Assembly (NCBI RefSeq): GCF_014621695.1
Contig: NZ_CP061281.1
Location: 4,960,001-5,024,000 of the forward strand
Direction of reading: 5' to 3'
Source: Streptomyces xanthii
GTDB lineage: Bacteria > Actinomycetota > Actinomycetes > Streptomycetales > Streptomycetaceae
Length of the DNA: 64,000 nucleotides
Part shown: positions 8,643-16,309 of the stretch, in pieces
Layout: each line of letters starts with the position of its first letter
Position numbering within the stretch: the first letter of the stretch is position 1
Made by a program: the position numbers and the translations under genes
Notes under the pieces: generated by a model
Database searches by the model: none
What the model saw: the letters and a program-made list of their open reading frames with translations, nothing else
Told to the model about the DNA's origin: nothing

Positions 8643-9746
8643 GTGCCGCCCACCCCAGACGACATCCGCGGCGCAGCCACCGGCACCGCCCCCACCCCCC
8701 TCTCCGTCCTGGACCTGGTGACGGTGGGCGCGGGCCGCACCGCCACCGACGCCCTCCGCACGAGCGTCGACATCGCCCGCCTCGCGGAGCGCCGCGGCTT
8801 CCACCGCTACTGGGTCGCCGAGCACCACTCCATGCCGGGCGTCGCCTCCAGCAGCCCCGCCGTGATCCTGGCCCACCTGGCCGCCCACACGGACCGCATC
8901 CGCCTCGGCTCCGGCGGCGTCATGCTCCCCAACCACGCCCCGCTGGTCATCGCGGAGCAGTTCGGCACGCTGGAGGCGATGGCCCCGGGCCGTGTCGACC
9001 TCGGCCTCGGCCGCGCGCCGGGCACCGACGGCGCCACCGCCGCCGCCCTGCGCCGCAGCGAGCGCCTGAACGAGGGCGCCGACGACTTCCCGCAGCAGCT
9101 CGCCGAGCTGATCCGCTTCCTCGACGACGACTTCCCCGACGGGCACCCGTACGCCCGGATCCACGCCGTCCCCGGCCCGGTCCAGGCCACGTCACCCGGT
9201 GGCGTCCAGGACCCGCACCGCCCGCCGGTCTGGCTGCTCGGCTCCTCCGGCTTCAGCGCCCGCCTGGCCGGCAGCCTCGGCCTGCCGTTCGCCTTCGCGC
9301 ACCACTTCTCCGCGCAGAACACGATCCCGGCCCTGGACCTCTACCGCACCTCGTTCCGGCCCTCCGCCGTCCTCGACGAGCCGTACGCCCTCATCGGCGT
9401 CTCTGCGCTCGCCACCGACGACGACGGCACCGAGGCCCGCCGCCAGGTGATGGCCGCCGCCCTGAACATGGTCCGGCTGCGCACCGGCCGCCCCGGCCTC
9501 GTCCCCACCCCGGAGGAGGCGGAGGCGTACGCGTTCAACGAGATGGAGCGCGACTTCATCCGCACCTGGAACGCGAACGTCATCCACGGCACCCCCGACG
9601 AGGTCCGCTCCGGACTCGACGACCTCCAGAAGCGCACCGGCGCCGACGAGCTCATGCTGACGGCCAACGCCCACAGCGGAGACGTCCGCCTGCGCTCGTA
9701 CGAACTCATCGCCGACGCCTACGGACTCCCGGGCGCCGGCGCCTGA
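8643..9746 (+). CDS. LLM-class flavin-dependent oxidoreductase (luciferase-like)
   Basis: Predicted FMN- or F420-dependent monooxygenase of the bacterial luciferase superfamily, 367 aa. The N-terminal TIM-barrel motifs [20 protein letters not shown] and [16 protein letters not shown] are typical of the MsnO8-type subgroup, as is [14 protein letters not shown]. The start is GTG with a strong AGGAGG 5 nt upstream. It is monocistronic, with a family A repeat before it and the palindromic element after it. Substrate and cofactor preference cannot be decided from sequence; it is not obviously part of the ehu locus. Confidence 0.9.
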   Translation: MPPTPDDIRGAATGTAPTPLSVLDLVTVGAGRTATDALRTSVDIARLAERRGFHRYWVAEHHSMPGVASSSPAVILAHLAAHTDRIRLGSGGVMLPNHAPLVIAEQFGTLEAMAPGRVDLGLGRAPGTDGATAAALRRSERLNEGADDFPQQLAELIRFLDDDFPDGHPYARIHAVPGPVQATSPGGVQDPHRPPVWLLGSSGFSARLAGSLGLPFAFAHHFSAQNTIPALDLYRTSFRPSAVLDEPYALIGVSALATDDDGTEARRQVMAAALNMVRLRTGRPGLVPTPEEAEAYAFNEMERDFIRTWNANVIHGTPDEVRSGLDDLQKRTGADELMLTANAHSGDVRLRSYELIADAYGLPGAGA

Positions 9747-9794
9747 CGCCCGCCCCCGCCGGCCGGGAGCCCAGCCTGATCCGAACAAAAGGTC

Positions 9795-9973
9795 CTAGGG
9801 CGTGTCTTCAAACTCCCGCCTGCTTCACGGCGTCTGGCACGCACTCTCGGCGCACCGGGCGAAGACCCAAGTAGCTCCGCTACGAGGGCCTGCGCCCGGC
9901 ACGCCGAGAGCACGCACCAGACGCCGCGAAGCCGCCCTCCGGGCGACGACGGGAGTTTGAAGACACGCCCTAG
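9795..9973. repeat. 179-bp palindromic MITE-like element
   Basis: Perfect 24-bp terminal inverted repeats (9795-9818 and 9950-9973; outer part TAGGGCGTGTCTTC) enclose a second imperfect inverted repeat of about 40 nt and a central GTAGC/GCTAC mini-hairpin, so the whole element can form one long stem. It lies between convergent genes. The right arm provides the TAG stop of the GGDEF-EAL gene. The ends have TA next to GGGCGTGTC, consistent with TA-target insertion of a non-autonomous element. No coding content is seen. It could also be a strong bidirectional terminator. Confidence 0.8.
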
Positions 9974-11814
9974 GCGGCGCTCCCGGCCAGCAGCGCGGAG
10001 ATCCCCTCCGCGGCGACCGCCCGCGAGTACAGCCAGCCCTGCCCCGTGTCGCACCCGATCCGGCGCAGCCGCTCCGCCTGCTCCGACGTCTCGACGCACT
10101 CCGCGATCACGGTGAGCCCGAGCCGGTGCGCCAGCTGCACCAGCGCCTCGACGATCATCGCGTCCGCCGGGTCGGACGCGGCCGCGCCGCCGTGGCCGCC
10201 GCCGTCCTGGAAGCCGCGCACGAACGATCCGTCGAGCTTCAGCACCGACACCGGCAGCCGGCTCAGATACGCGAGGTTCGAGTACCCGGTGCCGAAGTCG
10301 TCGATGGCGATGGCGACCCCCATGTCGCTGAGCGCCTGCAGCGCCTGCAACGGCCGCCCCGCCGAACCCATCACGGCCGACTCCGTCAGCTCCAGCTGCA
10401 ACAGGTGCGGCGGCAGACGCGTCTCCTCCAGGATCTGCGCCACGTCCGCCACGAGATCCGAGTCCCAGACCTGACGCACCGCCACGTTCACGCTCACGAC
10501 GACCGGTTCGGCCTCCGGATGCGCCAGCTGCCAGGCCCGCGCCTGCCGGCAGGCGGTCCGCAGCACCCACCGCCCCAGCTGCACGATCGACCCGTCCTCC
10601 TCGGCCAGACCGATGAACCGATTCGGCGTGAGCAGGCCGAACTGGGGGTGCCGCCAGCGCACCAGCGCCTCCACCCCGGACAGCCCGCCGTCGGCCATCC
10701 GCACCAGCGGCTGGTACTCGAGCACGAACTCCCCACGCTCCACCGCCGGCCGCAGCCCCGAGGAGAGCGCCTGCCGTGTCATCCGGTGCGCGTTGCGCTC
10801 CGGGTCGAACAGGGTCCAGCGCGCCTTGCCGTCCGCCTTCGCCCAGTACAGCGTGGTGTCCGCGGCCTGCATCAGCCCTGTCGTCGTGGTCCCCGAGACA
10901 TGCCGCTCCACGACCCCGATCGACGCCGACACCGACAGCCGCTGCCCCGCGAGGTCGAACGGCTCCTGCAACGCGGCGAGCACCGACTCCGCCAGATCCG
11001 CCAGCTGCTCGGTGCCCGTCGAGTCCTCCACGAGCAGCGCGAACTCGTCGCCGCCCAGCCGGGCCACCAGCGGGGTCCCCGTCGCCGTGGCGGCCAGCGC
11101 CGCGCAGCGCGTCAGCCGGTCGGCGACTGCGGTCAGCAGCCGGTCGCCGACGTGGTGGCCGAGCGTGTCGTTGACCGCCTTGAACCCGTCGAGGTCGAGA
11201 TAGCACAGGCCCACCCGCCCGGTCGCGCCCGTCCCCTCGTACGCGCCCGTCTCCAGCGCGGCCGTGACCCGCTCGAAGAACAGGGCCCGGTTGGGCAGCC
11301 GGGTCACCGGGTCGTGCATCTCCAAGTGCCGCAGCCGCGCCGCGAGTTCACGCCGGGCGCTGATGTCGGTGAGCGAGATCAGCGTCGTCTCGGTGCCCGG
11401 CACGGGGCCGACCGTGATCTGCGCCCACACCGAGCGCCCCGTGGCGTGCTTGAGGCGGCGGGTGCGGGTCAGCCGGGCCTGCCGCCCGCGCAGCACCTCG
11501 CGGTACGCGTTCCAGGTGCGCGGGTCCGAACCGAGGTCGAGCAGCTCCGCGGCGTCCCGGCCGGTCAGCGCGTCGCCGCCGGCGCCGTCGAGCAGGACGC
11601 GGGCCGCCGTGTTGGCCGCCACGATCAGGCCGGCCGGGTCGACGACGACCATGGCGAGTGGCGAGGCGAGGAACGCCGACCGCAGGGGGTTCCTCGCCTG
11701 TGCCTCCGGCGGCTCCTGCGCCCGCTCGGCACTCTCCGTGAGGGTGTGGCCGGGGCGCGGGCCGGGCGGGCAGGTATCCGTCGCGGTCGTGGGCCCTTCT
11801 GGCTGTGCGCTCAC
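9970..11814 (-). CDS. cdgA: PAS-GGDEF-EAL cyclic-di-GMP enzyme (CdgA-like)
   Basis: Cytoplasmic protein for making and/or breaking cyclic-di-GMP, 614 aa from the proposed GTG. Order: PAS (about 40-150), GGDEF (about 165-335, intact RLGGDEFALL), EAL (about 350-600). EAL catalytic features are all present: VEALVRW, VSVNVAVRQ, ELTES, IDDFGTGYSN, LKLDGSF, AECVET. No RxxD inhibitory site precedes GGDEF. I choose GTG 11814 because GGGAG lies 7 nt upstream; the frame continues to ATG 11889, which has no ribosome site. There are no membrane segments. The architecture and neighbourhood match what I remember of S. coelicolor CdgA, a BldD target, and a BldD-box match lies upstream. The stop codon lies in the palindromic element. 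Confidence 0.85.
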   Translation of the reverse strand: MSAQPEGPTTATDTCPPGPRPGHTLTESAERAQEPPEAQARNPLRSAFLASPLAMVVVDPAGLIVAANTAARVLLDGAGGDALTGRDAAELLDLGSDPRTWNAYREVLRGRQARLTRTRRLKHATGRSVWAQITVGPVPGTETTLISLTDISARRELAARLRHLEMHDPVTRLPNRALFFERVTAALETGAYEGTGATGRVGLCYLDLDGFKAVNDTLGHHVGDRLLTAVADRLTRCAALAATATGTPLVARLGGDEFALLVEDSTGTEQLADLAESVLAALQEPFDLAGQRLSVSASIGVVERHVSGTTTTGLMQAADTTLYWAKADGKARWTLFDPERNAHRMTRQALSSGLRPAVERGEFVLEYQPLVRMADGGLSGVEALVRWRHPQFGLLTPNRFIGLAEEDGSIVQLGRWVLRTACRQARAWQLAHPEAEPVVVSVNVAVRQVWDSDLVADVAQILEETRLPPHLLQLELTESAVMGSAGRPLQALQALSDMGVAIAIDDFGTGYSNLAYLSRLPVSVLKLDGSFVRGFQDGGGHGGAAASDPADAMIVEALVQLAHRLGLTVIAECVETSEQAERLRRIGCDTGQGWLYSRAVAAEGISALLAGSAA

Positions 11815-12027
11815 CGCTCGCTCCCGCTCTGCGTCGTCTGGATGCGTGATCTGGTGCGGCCGGGTCCCGGCAGAAAGTGTGCCGATCATAGAGGCAGGTC
11901 GGACGGCCCATCCAGCCTGCGGGAGCCCGGTGACCGCCGCACGCCCGTCGGCCGGCCCCGCGCCAGATCGTTTCTGCTCAAGGTGCGTCGCGGTCGTGCC
12001 GTGGTCCGTGCACAGCCCGACCGCCTG

Positions 12028-12040
12028 TGACGTTCTGTGA
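12028..12040. promoter_or_regulatory. BldD-box match between cdgA and the M6 protease gene
   Basis: TGACGTTCTGTGA fits the published BldD consensus TnACnnnnnGTnA at every defined position. It lies 213 nt upstream of the proposed cdgA start and 80 nt upstream of the protease start, in a 306-bp divergent gap. BldD with cyclic-di-GMP represses developmental genes including, from memory, cdgA in S. coelicolor. Such short sites also occur by chance. Nothing else was recognised in 11815-12120. Confidence 0.6.
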
Positions 12041-12120
12041 CCGCCCGGCGTGTCACCCCGTCACTCGTCCGGGCCAGATAAAGAGGGCGCAGTACTACAA
12101 ACACCCACAGTCTGGGTGGG

Positions 12121-13407
12121 GTGTCCCGCTTTCCCCACCCGGAGGTCGACTTGCCGCGTCCGCAGCCACCCGGGGGAGTGGAGAAGCCCCGGCCGCGCGC
12201 CGTCGCGGCGGCGCTCACCGCTCTCACCGCCCTGGCCGCCACAGGCCTGGTCGCGGGTCCCGCGTCCGCCGCCCCCTATGGCGGGCCCTGCGCCCTGGAG
12301 CGCACCGCCGCCCACCACTCCGAGGGCCTCGACACGTGGAACGAGGCGTATCCGCGGCCCGGCAAGCGGCTCGACGCCGTGATGGTCTTCCTCTCGTTCC
12401 CCGACGCGGAACCGCAGACCAGCCCGCAGGAACTGGCCGCCGACCACTTCCCGGCCACCACCCGCTTCTTCGAGCAGGCCTCCTACGGCCGCTTCGAACT
12501 CGTGCCGCATCCGCAGACCCGCTGGATCCAGATGCCGCACGACTCCACCTCGTACGCCATAAAGCGGGACTGGAGCGCGGCGCACCGCAGCGACTACCTG
12601 CGCGACGCGCTCGCCGCCGCCGACCCCGTGACCGACTTCAGCAAGTACGACGTCGTCTACCTCGTCGCCGACCCGGACGCGCCCGGCGTCGACTCCGACG
12701 CCACCAAGGTCGTCAACTTCGACCGGCCGATGCGGGCCGACGGCACGGACATCCGGCGCGTCGTCACCGTCTTCGAACGGCACCCCCCGGACCGCAACGT
12801 CCTCGCCCACGAGACCGGGCACGTCTTCGACCTGCCCGACCTCTACCACCGGCCCTCCGACGGCAAGGGGGACTGGGACACGTACGTGGGGGACTGGGAC
12901 GTCATGGGCAGCCAGTTCGGGCTCGCGCCGGATCTGTTCGGCTGGCACAAGTGGAAGCTGGGGTGGCTGGACCCGGGACAGGTCCGCTGCGTCAGCGACA
13001 CCGGGCCGACGCGGCTCACCCTGGAGCCGCTCAGCACCGGGCCCGATGCGCGGGGCGCCGCGTTCGGCACGGGGGACGGGACGAAGCTCGCCGTCGTCCG
13101 TACGGGGCCGTCCAGCGCGATCGCCGTCGAGGCGCGCGGAGGCACGGGCAACGACACCGGCACCTGTACGCGGGGGATCCTCGTCTACCGGGTCCGCAGC
13201 GACTCCACCTCCGGTGACGGGCCGGTCCAGGTCCTCGACACGCACCCGGGTACGGGGGCCTGCTACGGCGAATCCGTCTACCCACCGCTGGCCGACGCCC
13301 CCCTGGAGGTGGGCGAGAGCTTCACCCTGCCCGGGGAACACATCCGCATCGAAGCGGAATCCCGCACACCCTCAGGCTCCTGGAACCTGAAAATCACCAC
13401 AGGCTGA
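12121..13407 (+). CDS. Secreted M6-family metalloprotease
   Basis: Exported zinc endopeptidase of the immune-inhibitor-A/M6 type, 428 aa. The N-terminus has a proline/arginine-rich n-region, a hydrophobic core and a signal peptidase site near ASAAP (about residue 50). The zinc motif is HETGH in VLAHETGHVFDLPDLY, with a Met-turn-like DVMGSQF about 30 residues later. The C-terminal third looks like beta-rich M6 accessory sequence. The GTG start has only a weak ribosome site (GGGTGGG adjacent). It probably digests extracellular protein or acts during development; the shared upstream region holds a BldD-box match. Confidence 0.87.
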   Translation: MSRFPHPEVDLPRPQPPGGVEKPRPRAVAAALTALTALAATGLVAGPASAAPYGGPCALERTAAHHSEGLDTWNEAYPRPGKRLDAVMVFLSFPDAEPQTSPQELAADHFPATTRFFEQASYGRFELVPHPQTRWIQMPHDSTSYAIKRDWSAAHRSDYLRDALAAADPVTDFSKYDVVYLVADPDAPGVDSDATKVVNFDRPMRADGTDIRRVVTVFERHPPDRNVLAHETGHVFDLPDLYHRPSDGKGDWDTYVGDWDVMGSQFGLAPDLFGWHKWKLGWLDPGQVRCVSDTGPTRLTLEPLSTGPDARGAAFGTGDGTKLAVVRTGPSSAIAVEARGGTGNDTGTCTRGILVYRVRSDSTSGDGPVQVLDTHPGTGACYGESVYPPLADAPLEVGESFTLPGEHIRIEAESRTPSGSWNLKITTG

Positions 13408-13425
13408 CCACGCTGGTCGCGTCGA

Positions 13426-13528
13426 CCTAGCGTTGGGCAGTCTGCCGCCTGGGCCGGCACGGTGGGCAAGGCGGCACCCAGGTGCCGGGTGCGCGAATCG
13501 GTCGGCCTCGGCTACGGCGTCGGCGCCG
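13426..13528. repeat. Dispersed intergenic repeat, family B, copy 1
   Basis: It shares most of its length with a copy at 23555-23658, including TTGGGCAGTCTGCCGCCTGG and GTGGGCAAGGCGGCACC. It can pair TGCCGCCT with AGGCGGCA. It begins 19 nt after the protease stop. The gap 13408-13715 holds this repeat, a family A repeat and the tRNA terminator, and no gene. Confidence 0.7.
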
Positions 13529-13565
13529 TAGGGGCTGAGCATCGTCGCCGACTGCTGCGCCGTCG

Positions 13566-13620
13566 TGGCTGGTCGCGCAGTTCCCCGCGCCCCTGAAGGC
13601 GCACTTCGTGCGCCCCCAGG
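13566..13620. repeat. Dispersed intergenic repeat, family A, copy 3
   Basis: It carries CTGGTCGCGCAGTTCCCCGC, the reverse complement of the core in copies 1, 2 and 4, followed by the short hairpin GGCGCACTTCGTGCGCC. It lies between the protease and tRNA-Lys transcription units, which converge here. Confidence 0.7.
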
Positions 13621-13679
13621 GCCTCGCTGATCGCGCCCCCGTGACGGAGTCGCCGACTGGTCGGCGGCGGGCAAAAGCG

Positions 13680-13707
13680 AAGGCCCCCCGCTGTTGCGAG
13701 GGGCCTT
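13680..13707 (-). terminator. Terminator of tRNA-Lys
   Basis: An 8-bp perfect stem (AAGGCCCC/GGGGCCTT) with a 12-nt loop lies 9 nt past the tRNA 3' end. On the minus strand it is followed by a short T-rich stretch (TTCGCTTTTG), so it looks like an intrinsic terminator. Confidence 0.75.
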
Positions 13708-13715
13708 GCTGTCGG

Positions 13716-13789
13716 TGCGCCATCAGGGACTCGAACCCCGGACACGCGGATTAAGAGTCCGCTGCTCTAACCAACTGAGCTAATGGCGC
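13716..13789 (-). tRNA. tRNA-Lys (anticodon CUU)
   Basis: Complete cloverleaf: the acceptor stem GCGCCAT pairs with ATGGCGC, the D-arm has AGCTCAGTTGGT, the anticodon loop CTCTTAA is closed by GCGGA/TCCGC, and the T-arm has GGTTCGAGTCC. The anticodon CTT reads AAG. The discriminator is A and the CCA end is not fully encoded (CCG in DNA). The first 10 nt overlap the end of the upstream primase-polymerase-like gene. tRNA genes are common integration sites for actinomycete elements, but no integrase is nearby. Confidence 0.97.
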
Positions 13790-14382
13790 CGGCTGACGTC
13801 GTAGACATTAGCATCGCGATCGGCGGACCGAGAAATCGATATGCGCACCGTCGCCCGGGCCGCCCGCACGCACGCCCAGAGCAGCACCTCGGGCCCCGGC
13901 AACCAGGGCCGTCGCGTGTCCGGAGCCACCACCCACCGGGACCGCGCGTGCGCCGGCGCGAGGGACAGCGGCGCGGGAACGGTCACCGCGTCGCCGGGCC
14001 CGTGACACAGCAGCGGCGGCACCGCCGGACCCCACTCCTCCCACTCCAGCAGCGACGGCAGCCGCTGCGCCGTACCGGGCGCCGTGAAGAGGAGCATGCG
14101 TCCCCGGTGCGCCGCGACCGGCCCCGTACCGGGCCCCTGGTCCCACAGCCGGTCCAGCATCCGCCGGCCGAAGATCGCCGGAACGTTCACCACGTCGAAG
14201 ACGGAGCCGCAGGGCAGCACCACGGGTGCGTCGGGGCGGGACTCCCAGTCGGCCAGCGTCGAACGCGGATACGTTCCGGCCGAGGCGAGCCACGCGGCGC
14301 CCTCGGGGGTGAGCCCCGAGGCGTCGAGGTGGTCCTGGAACGCGGTGGCCGGCGGCATGAGGTGCGGGTGTGCGGTGCTCAT
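13780..14382 (-). CDS. Bifunctional DNA primase/polymerase-like protein
   Basis: A 200-aa protein whose sequence around VVLPCGSVFDVVNVPAIFGR and GPVAAHRGRMLLFTAPGT resembles the N-terminal primase-polymerase domain used in actinomycete mobile elements. I do not see the full acidic catalytic set of active prim-pols (a DxD pair), so catalytic activity is doubtful. The ATG has AGGGGAC next to it. Its stop codon TAG lies inside the 5' end of tRNA-Lys, so the mRNA and tRNA may be one transcript. It is either a domesticated remnant of an integrated element or a conserved core gene; similar short proteins occur in many Streptomyces, as I recall. Confidence 0.65.
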   Translation of the reverse strand: MSTAHPHLMPPATAFQDHLDASGLTPEGAAWLASAGTYPRSTLADWESRPDAPVVLPCGSVFDVVNVPAIFGRRMLDRLWDQGPGTGPVAAHRGRMLLFTAPGTAQRLPSLLEWEEWGPAVPPLLCHGPGDAVTVPAPLSLAPAHARSRWVVAPDTRRPWLPGPEVLLWACVRAARATVRISISRSADRDANVYDVSRRH

Positions 14383-14503
14383 GTCCCCTACATCTACGGG
14401 CTGTGAGAGCCCGCTTCCCGAGAGTTGCGGGAATTCAGGACAGGAGGGGGCGGGGCGGAGTATCTTGCCCCCTCGGCATATGCCACCAGGTCATTACGGG
14501 CGG

Positions 14504-14860
14504 TCAGTCGGTGTCGTCCCGGGCACCGCGCAGCAGGTCACGGCCGAACTCGACCATCTTCTTCGCATAGTCCTCGGTCCACTCCGCGCGCTCCGCGATG
14601 TCCGCCGTCGTCAGCCGGTCGAACCGGCGCGGATCGGCGAGCTGCGCGGCCGCGATCGCCTGGAACTCCATGGACCGGTCGGCCGCCGCGCGGAAGGCGT
14701 GGGTCAGCTCGGTCGCCCGGCCGAGCAGCTCGCGGGGGTCCGCGATCGACTCCAGGTCGAAGAAGTGCTCCGGGTCCGCGGTGGCCTCCGCGGGCTCGAA
14801 GATCAGCGGGGCGGGCCGCAACCGTGGTCGCGGGGTACGGGGCCGCTCGGGCTCCGCCAT
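14504..14860 (-). CDS. Conserved hypothetical protein, helical
   Basis: A 118-aa soluble protein with a proline/arginine-rich N-terminus and a predicted helical remainder (ELTHAFRAAADRSMEFQAIA, then a helix-turn-helix-sized stretch LTTADIAERAEWTEDYAKKM). The latter could be a small HTH, but this is weak. AAGGAGG stands 6 nt before the ATG, so the gene is clearly translated. It lies 100 nt downstream of the helicase gene on the same strand and may belong to that transcript. Function unknown. Confidence 0.7.
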   Translation of the reverse strand: MAEPERPRTPRPRLRPAPLIFEPAEATADPEHFFDLESIADPRELLGRATELTHAFRAAADRSMEFQAIAAAQLADPRRFDRLTTADIAERAEWTEDYAKKMVEFGRDLLRGARDDTD

Positions 14861-14959
14861 GGTGGTCCTCCTTGGTTCCGGCTACGTCTTCATTGTCCGG
14901 CACCCCGCAAGACCACCCTCTGGCCTCAGGGACTCCAGCTCACCCGATGGCCTCCGGCC

Positions 14960-16309
14960 TCAGGGTCTCCAGGTCACCCTGTGCCGCGACAACCGGTCCA
15001 GTACCGCATGGTTCGCCTCCCACCCGTCCGGGAACTTCACCGTGACCCCCAGTTGGACCGGGTCCGTCGACGGGTGGGCGTCGAGGAGATCGGGGATGCC
15101 GGCGCGGCTGATGACGATGCAGGCGTGGCGGTGGCGGGACGCCAGGACGCACAGGCGGCCCGTCTCCAGGTGGAAGGCTGTCGCGTCGGGGCGGCCCGAC
15201 AACGGGTGCAGGACCACCGTCACGTCGAACTCCATGCCCTGCAGCCGGTTCGCCGTGTCGACCGTCACCCCCGTCACGTCCAGCTCCGCGAGCGCGGCCC
15301 GTACGGCGGCCGCCTGGTCACGGTGCGCGGTGCCGACACAGATCCGGTCCGCGGTCAGCGCCCCCTCGCGCGGCTCCCGCTCGGAGTACGTGACCCCGTC
15401 CCGGTCGAGCAGGCGCCGTACGACGAGAGACACCGCCCGTACCGCCTCCGGGTCCGTGCGCGGGGTGTGCGCCGCGGGCAGTTCGAGCAGACCCCAGCCG
15501 GAGCGGGCCGCCTCGTCGATCACCAGGTCCGGTCCCGAACCGTCCGACGGGACGCGGAAGTCCAGCGCCCGGTCCCCCTCGTCCGTGCCGCTGCGGAACT
15601 CCGTGAAGGGATAGAAGGCCTTCGACACCAGCGGCGCCGCCGTCGCGGGGAGCCGCCACGACACCGGGAGGCGGTGCTGCGGCAGTTCGGGGTTGTGCGC
15701 GAGCAGCGTCGACACCGCCGAGGCCGACGGGTCGTAGGACAGGCCCGCCCACTGTTCGGAGCCGACGATCGAGAACGGGTCCAACTGCCCCGGGTCGCCC
15801 ACGAACAGCGCCCGCTCGAACAGCCCCGCCACGGCGAGCAGCGCGTCCGACCGCATCTGGTACGCCTCGTCGACGATCGCGTGCCGCCACGGCTCGTCGA
15901 CCTTCACGTGCGCCCACTTCGCGGCCGTCGAGATGACGACGGGGAGCGGTGCGAGATCGCCGGCCTTCGCCGAGGTGCGGACGTTCGGCAGGTCGTCCAG
16001 GGCCTTGTCGTACGCGTCGGCGTCGCTGCTGTGCAGGCGGCCCACGGGCAGCTCGGGGCTCTTGTCGTGGAGCCGTACGACGAGGTCGTCCACCTGCGCG
16101 TTCGTCTGCGCGACGATCATCAACGGGCGGCCCGCGTCCGCGAGTTCGAGCGCGGCCCGCACGACGAGGGTCGACTTCCCGGCGCCGGGCGGGGAGTCGA
16201 CGACGACACCGCGCGCGTCCCCGTGCAGTGTGTCGCGCAGGATGCCCTCGGTCGCCCGGGACGCCTCGGCTCCCGGGTCGAACGTGTCCGGCGTGCTCAC
16301 CGTGCTCAC
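14960..16309 (-). CDS. Upf1/DNA2-like superfamily 1 helicase
   Basis: Predicted ATP-dependent DNA or RNA helicase of 449 aa. SF1 motifs in order: I PPGAGKST, Ia MIVAQTNAQ, II IVDEAYQM, III FVGDPGQLDPF, IV SWRLP, V VDTANRLQGMEFD, VI VLASRHRHA. The DEAxQ-like motif II and the GMEFD motif point to the SF1B Upf1/DNA2 branch. The GTG start at 16309 overlaps the stop of the unknown middle gene as GTGA. It is the third gene of a coupled set with a nuclease-like protein, suggesting a complex that unwinds and cuts nucleic acid. A long open frame upstream is a shadow of the middle gene. Confidence 0.85.
   Translation of the reverse strand: MSTVSTPDTFDPGAEASRATEGILRDTLHGDARGVVVDSPPGAGKSTLVVRAALELADAGRPLMIVAQTNAQVDDLVVRLHDKSPELPVGRLHSSDADAYDKALDDLPNVRTSAKAGDLAPLPVVISTAAKWAHVKVDEPWRHAIVDEAYQMRSDALLAVAGLFERALFVGDPGQLDPFSIVGSEQWAGLSYDPSASAVSTLLAHNPELPQHRLPVSWRLPATAAPLVSKAFYPFTEFRSGTDEGDRALDFRVPSDGSGPDLVIDEAARSGWGLLELPAAHTPRTDPEAVRAVSLVVRRLLDRDGVTYSEREPREGALTADRICVGTAHRDQAAAVRAALAELDVTGVTVDTANRLQGMEFDVTVVLHPLSGRPDATAFHLETGRLCVLASRHRHACIVISRAGIPDLLDAHPSTDPVQLGVTVKFPDGWEANHAVLDRLSRHRVTWRP

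Noticed and set aside
9795..9973. Full insertion sequence
   Set aside because: At 179 bp there is no room for a transposase gene; treated as MITE-like or a hairpin.
10126..12030. Long open frame of 634 codons antisense to the GGDEF-EAL gene
   Set aside because: Arg/His/Pro-rich composition, no ribosome site, no family resemblance; it is a shadow of cdgA in a GC-rich frame.
13716..16309. Complete integrative element (AICE) at tRNA-Lys
   Set aside because: No integrase, excisionase, tra gene or duplicated tRNA end was found; only the prim-pol-like protein hints at one.
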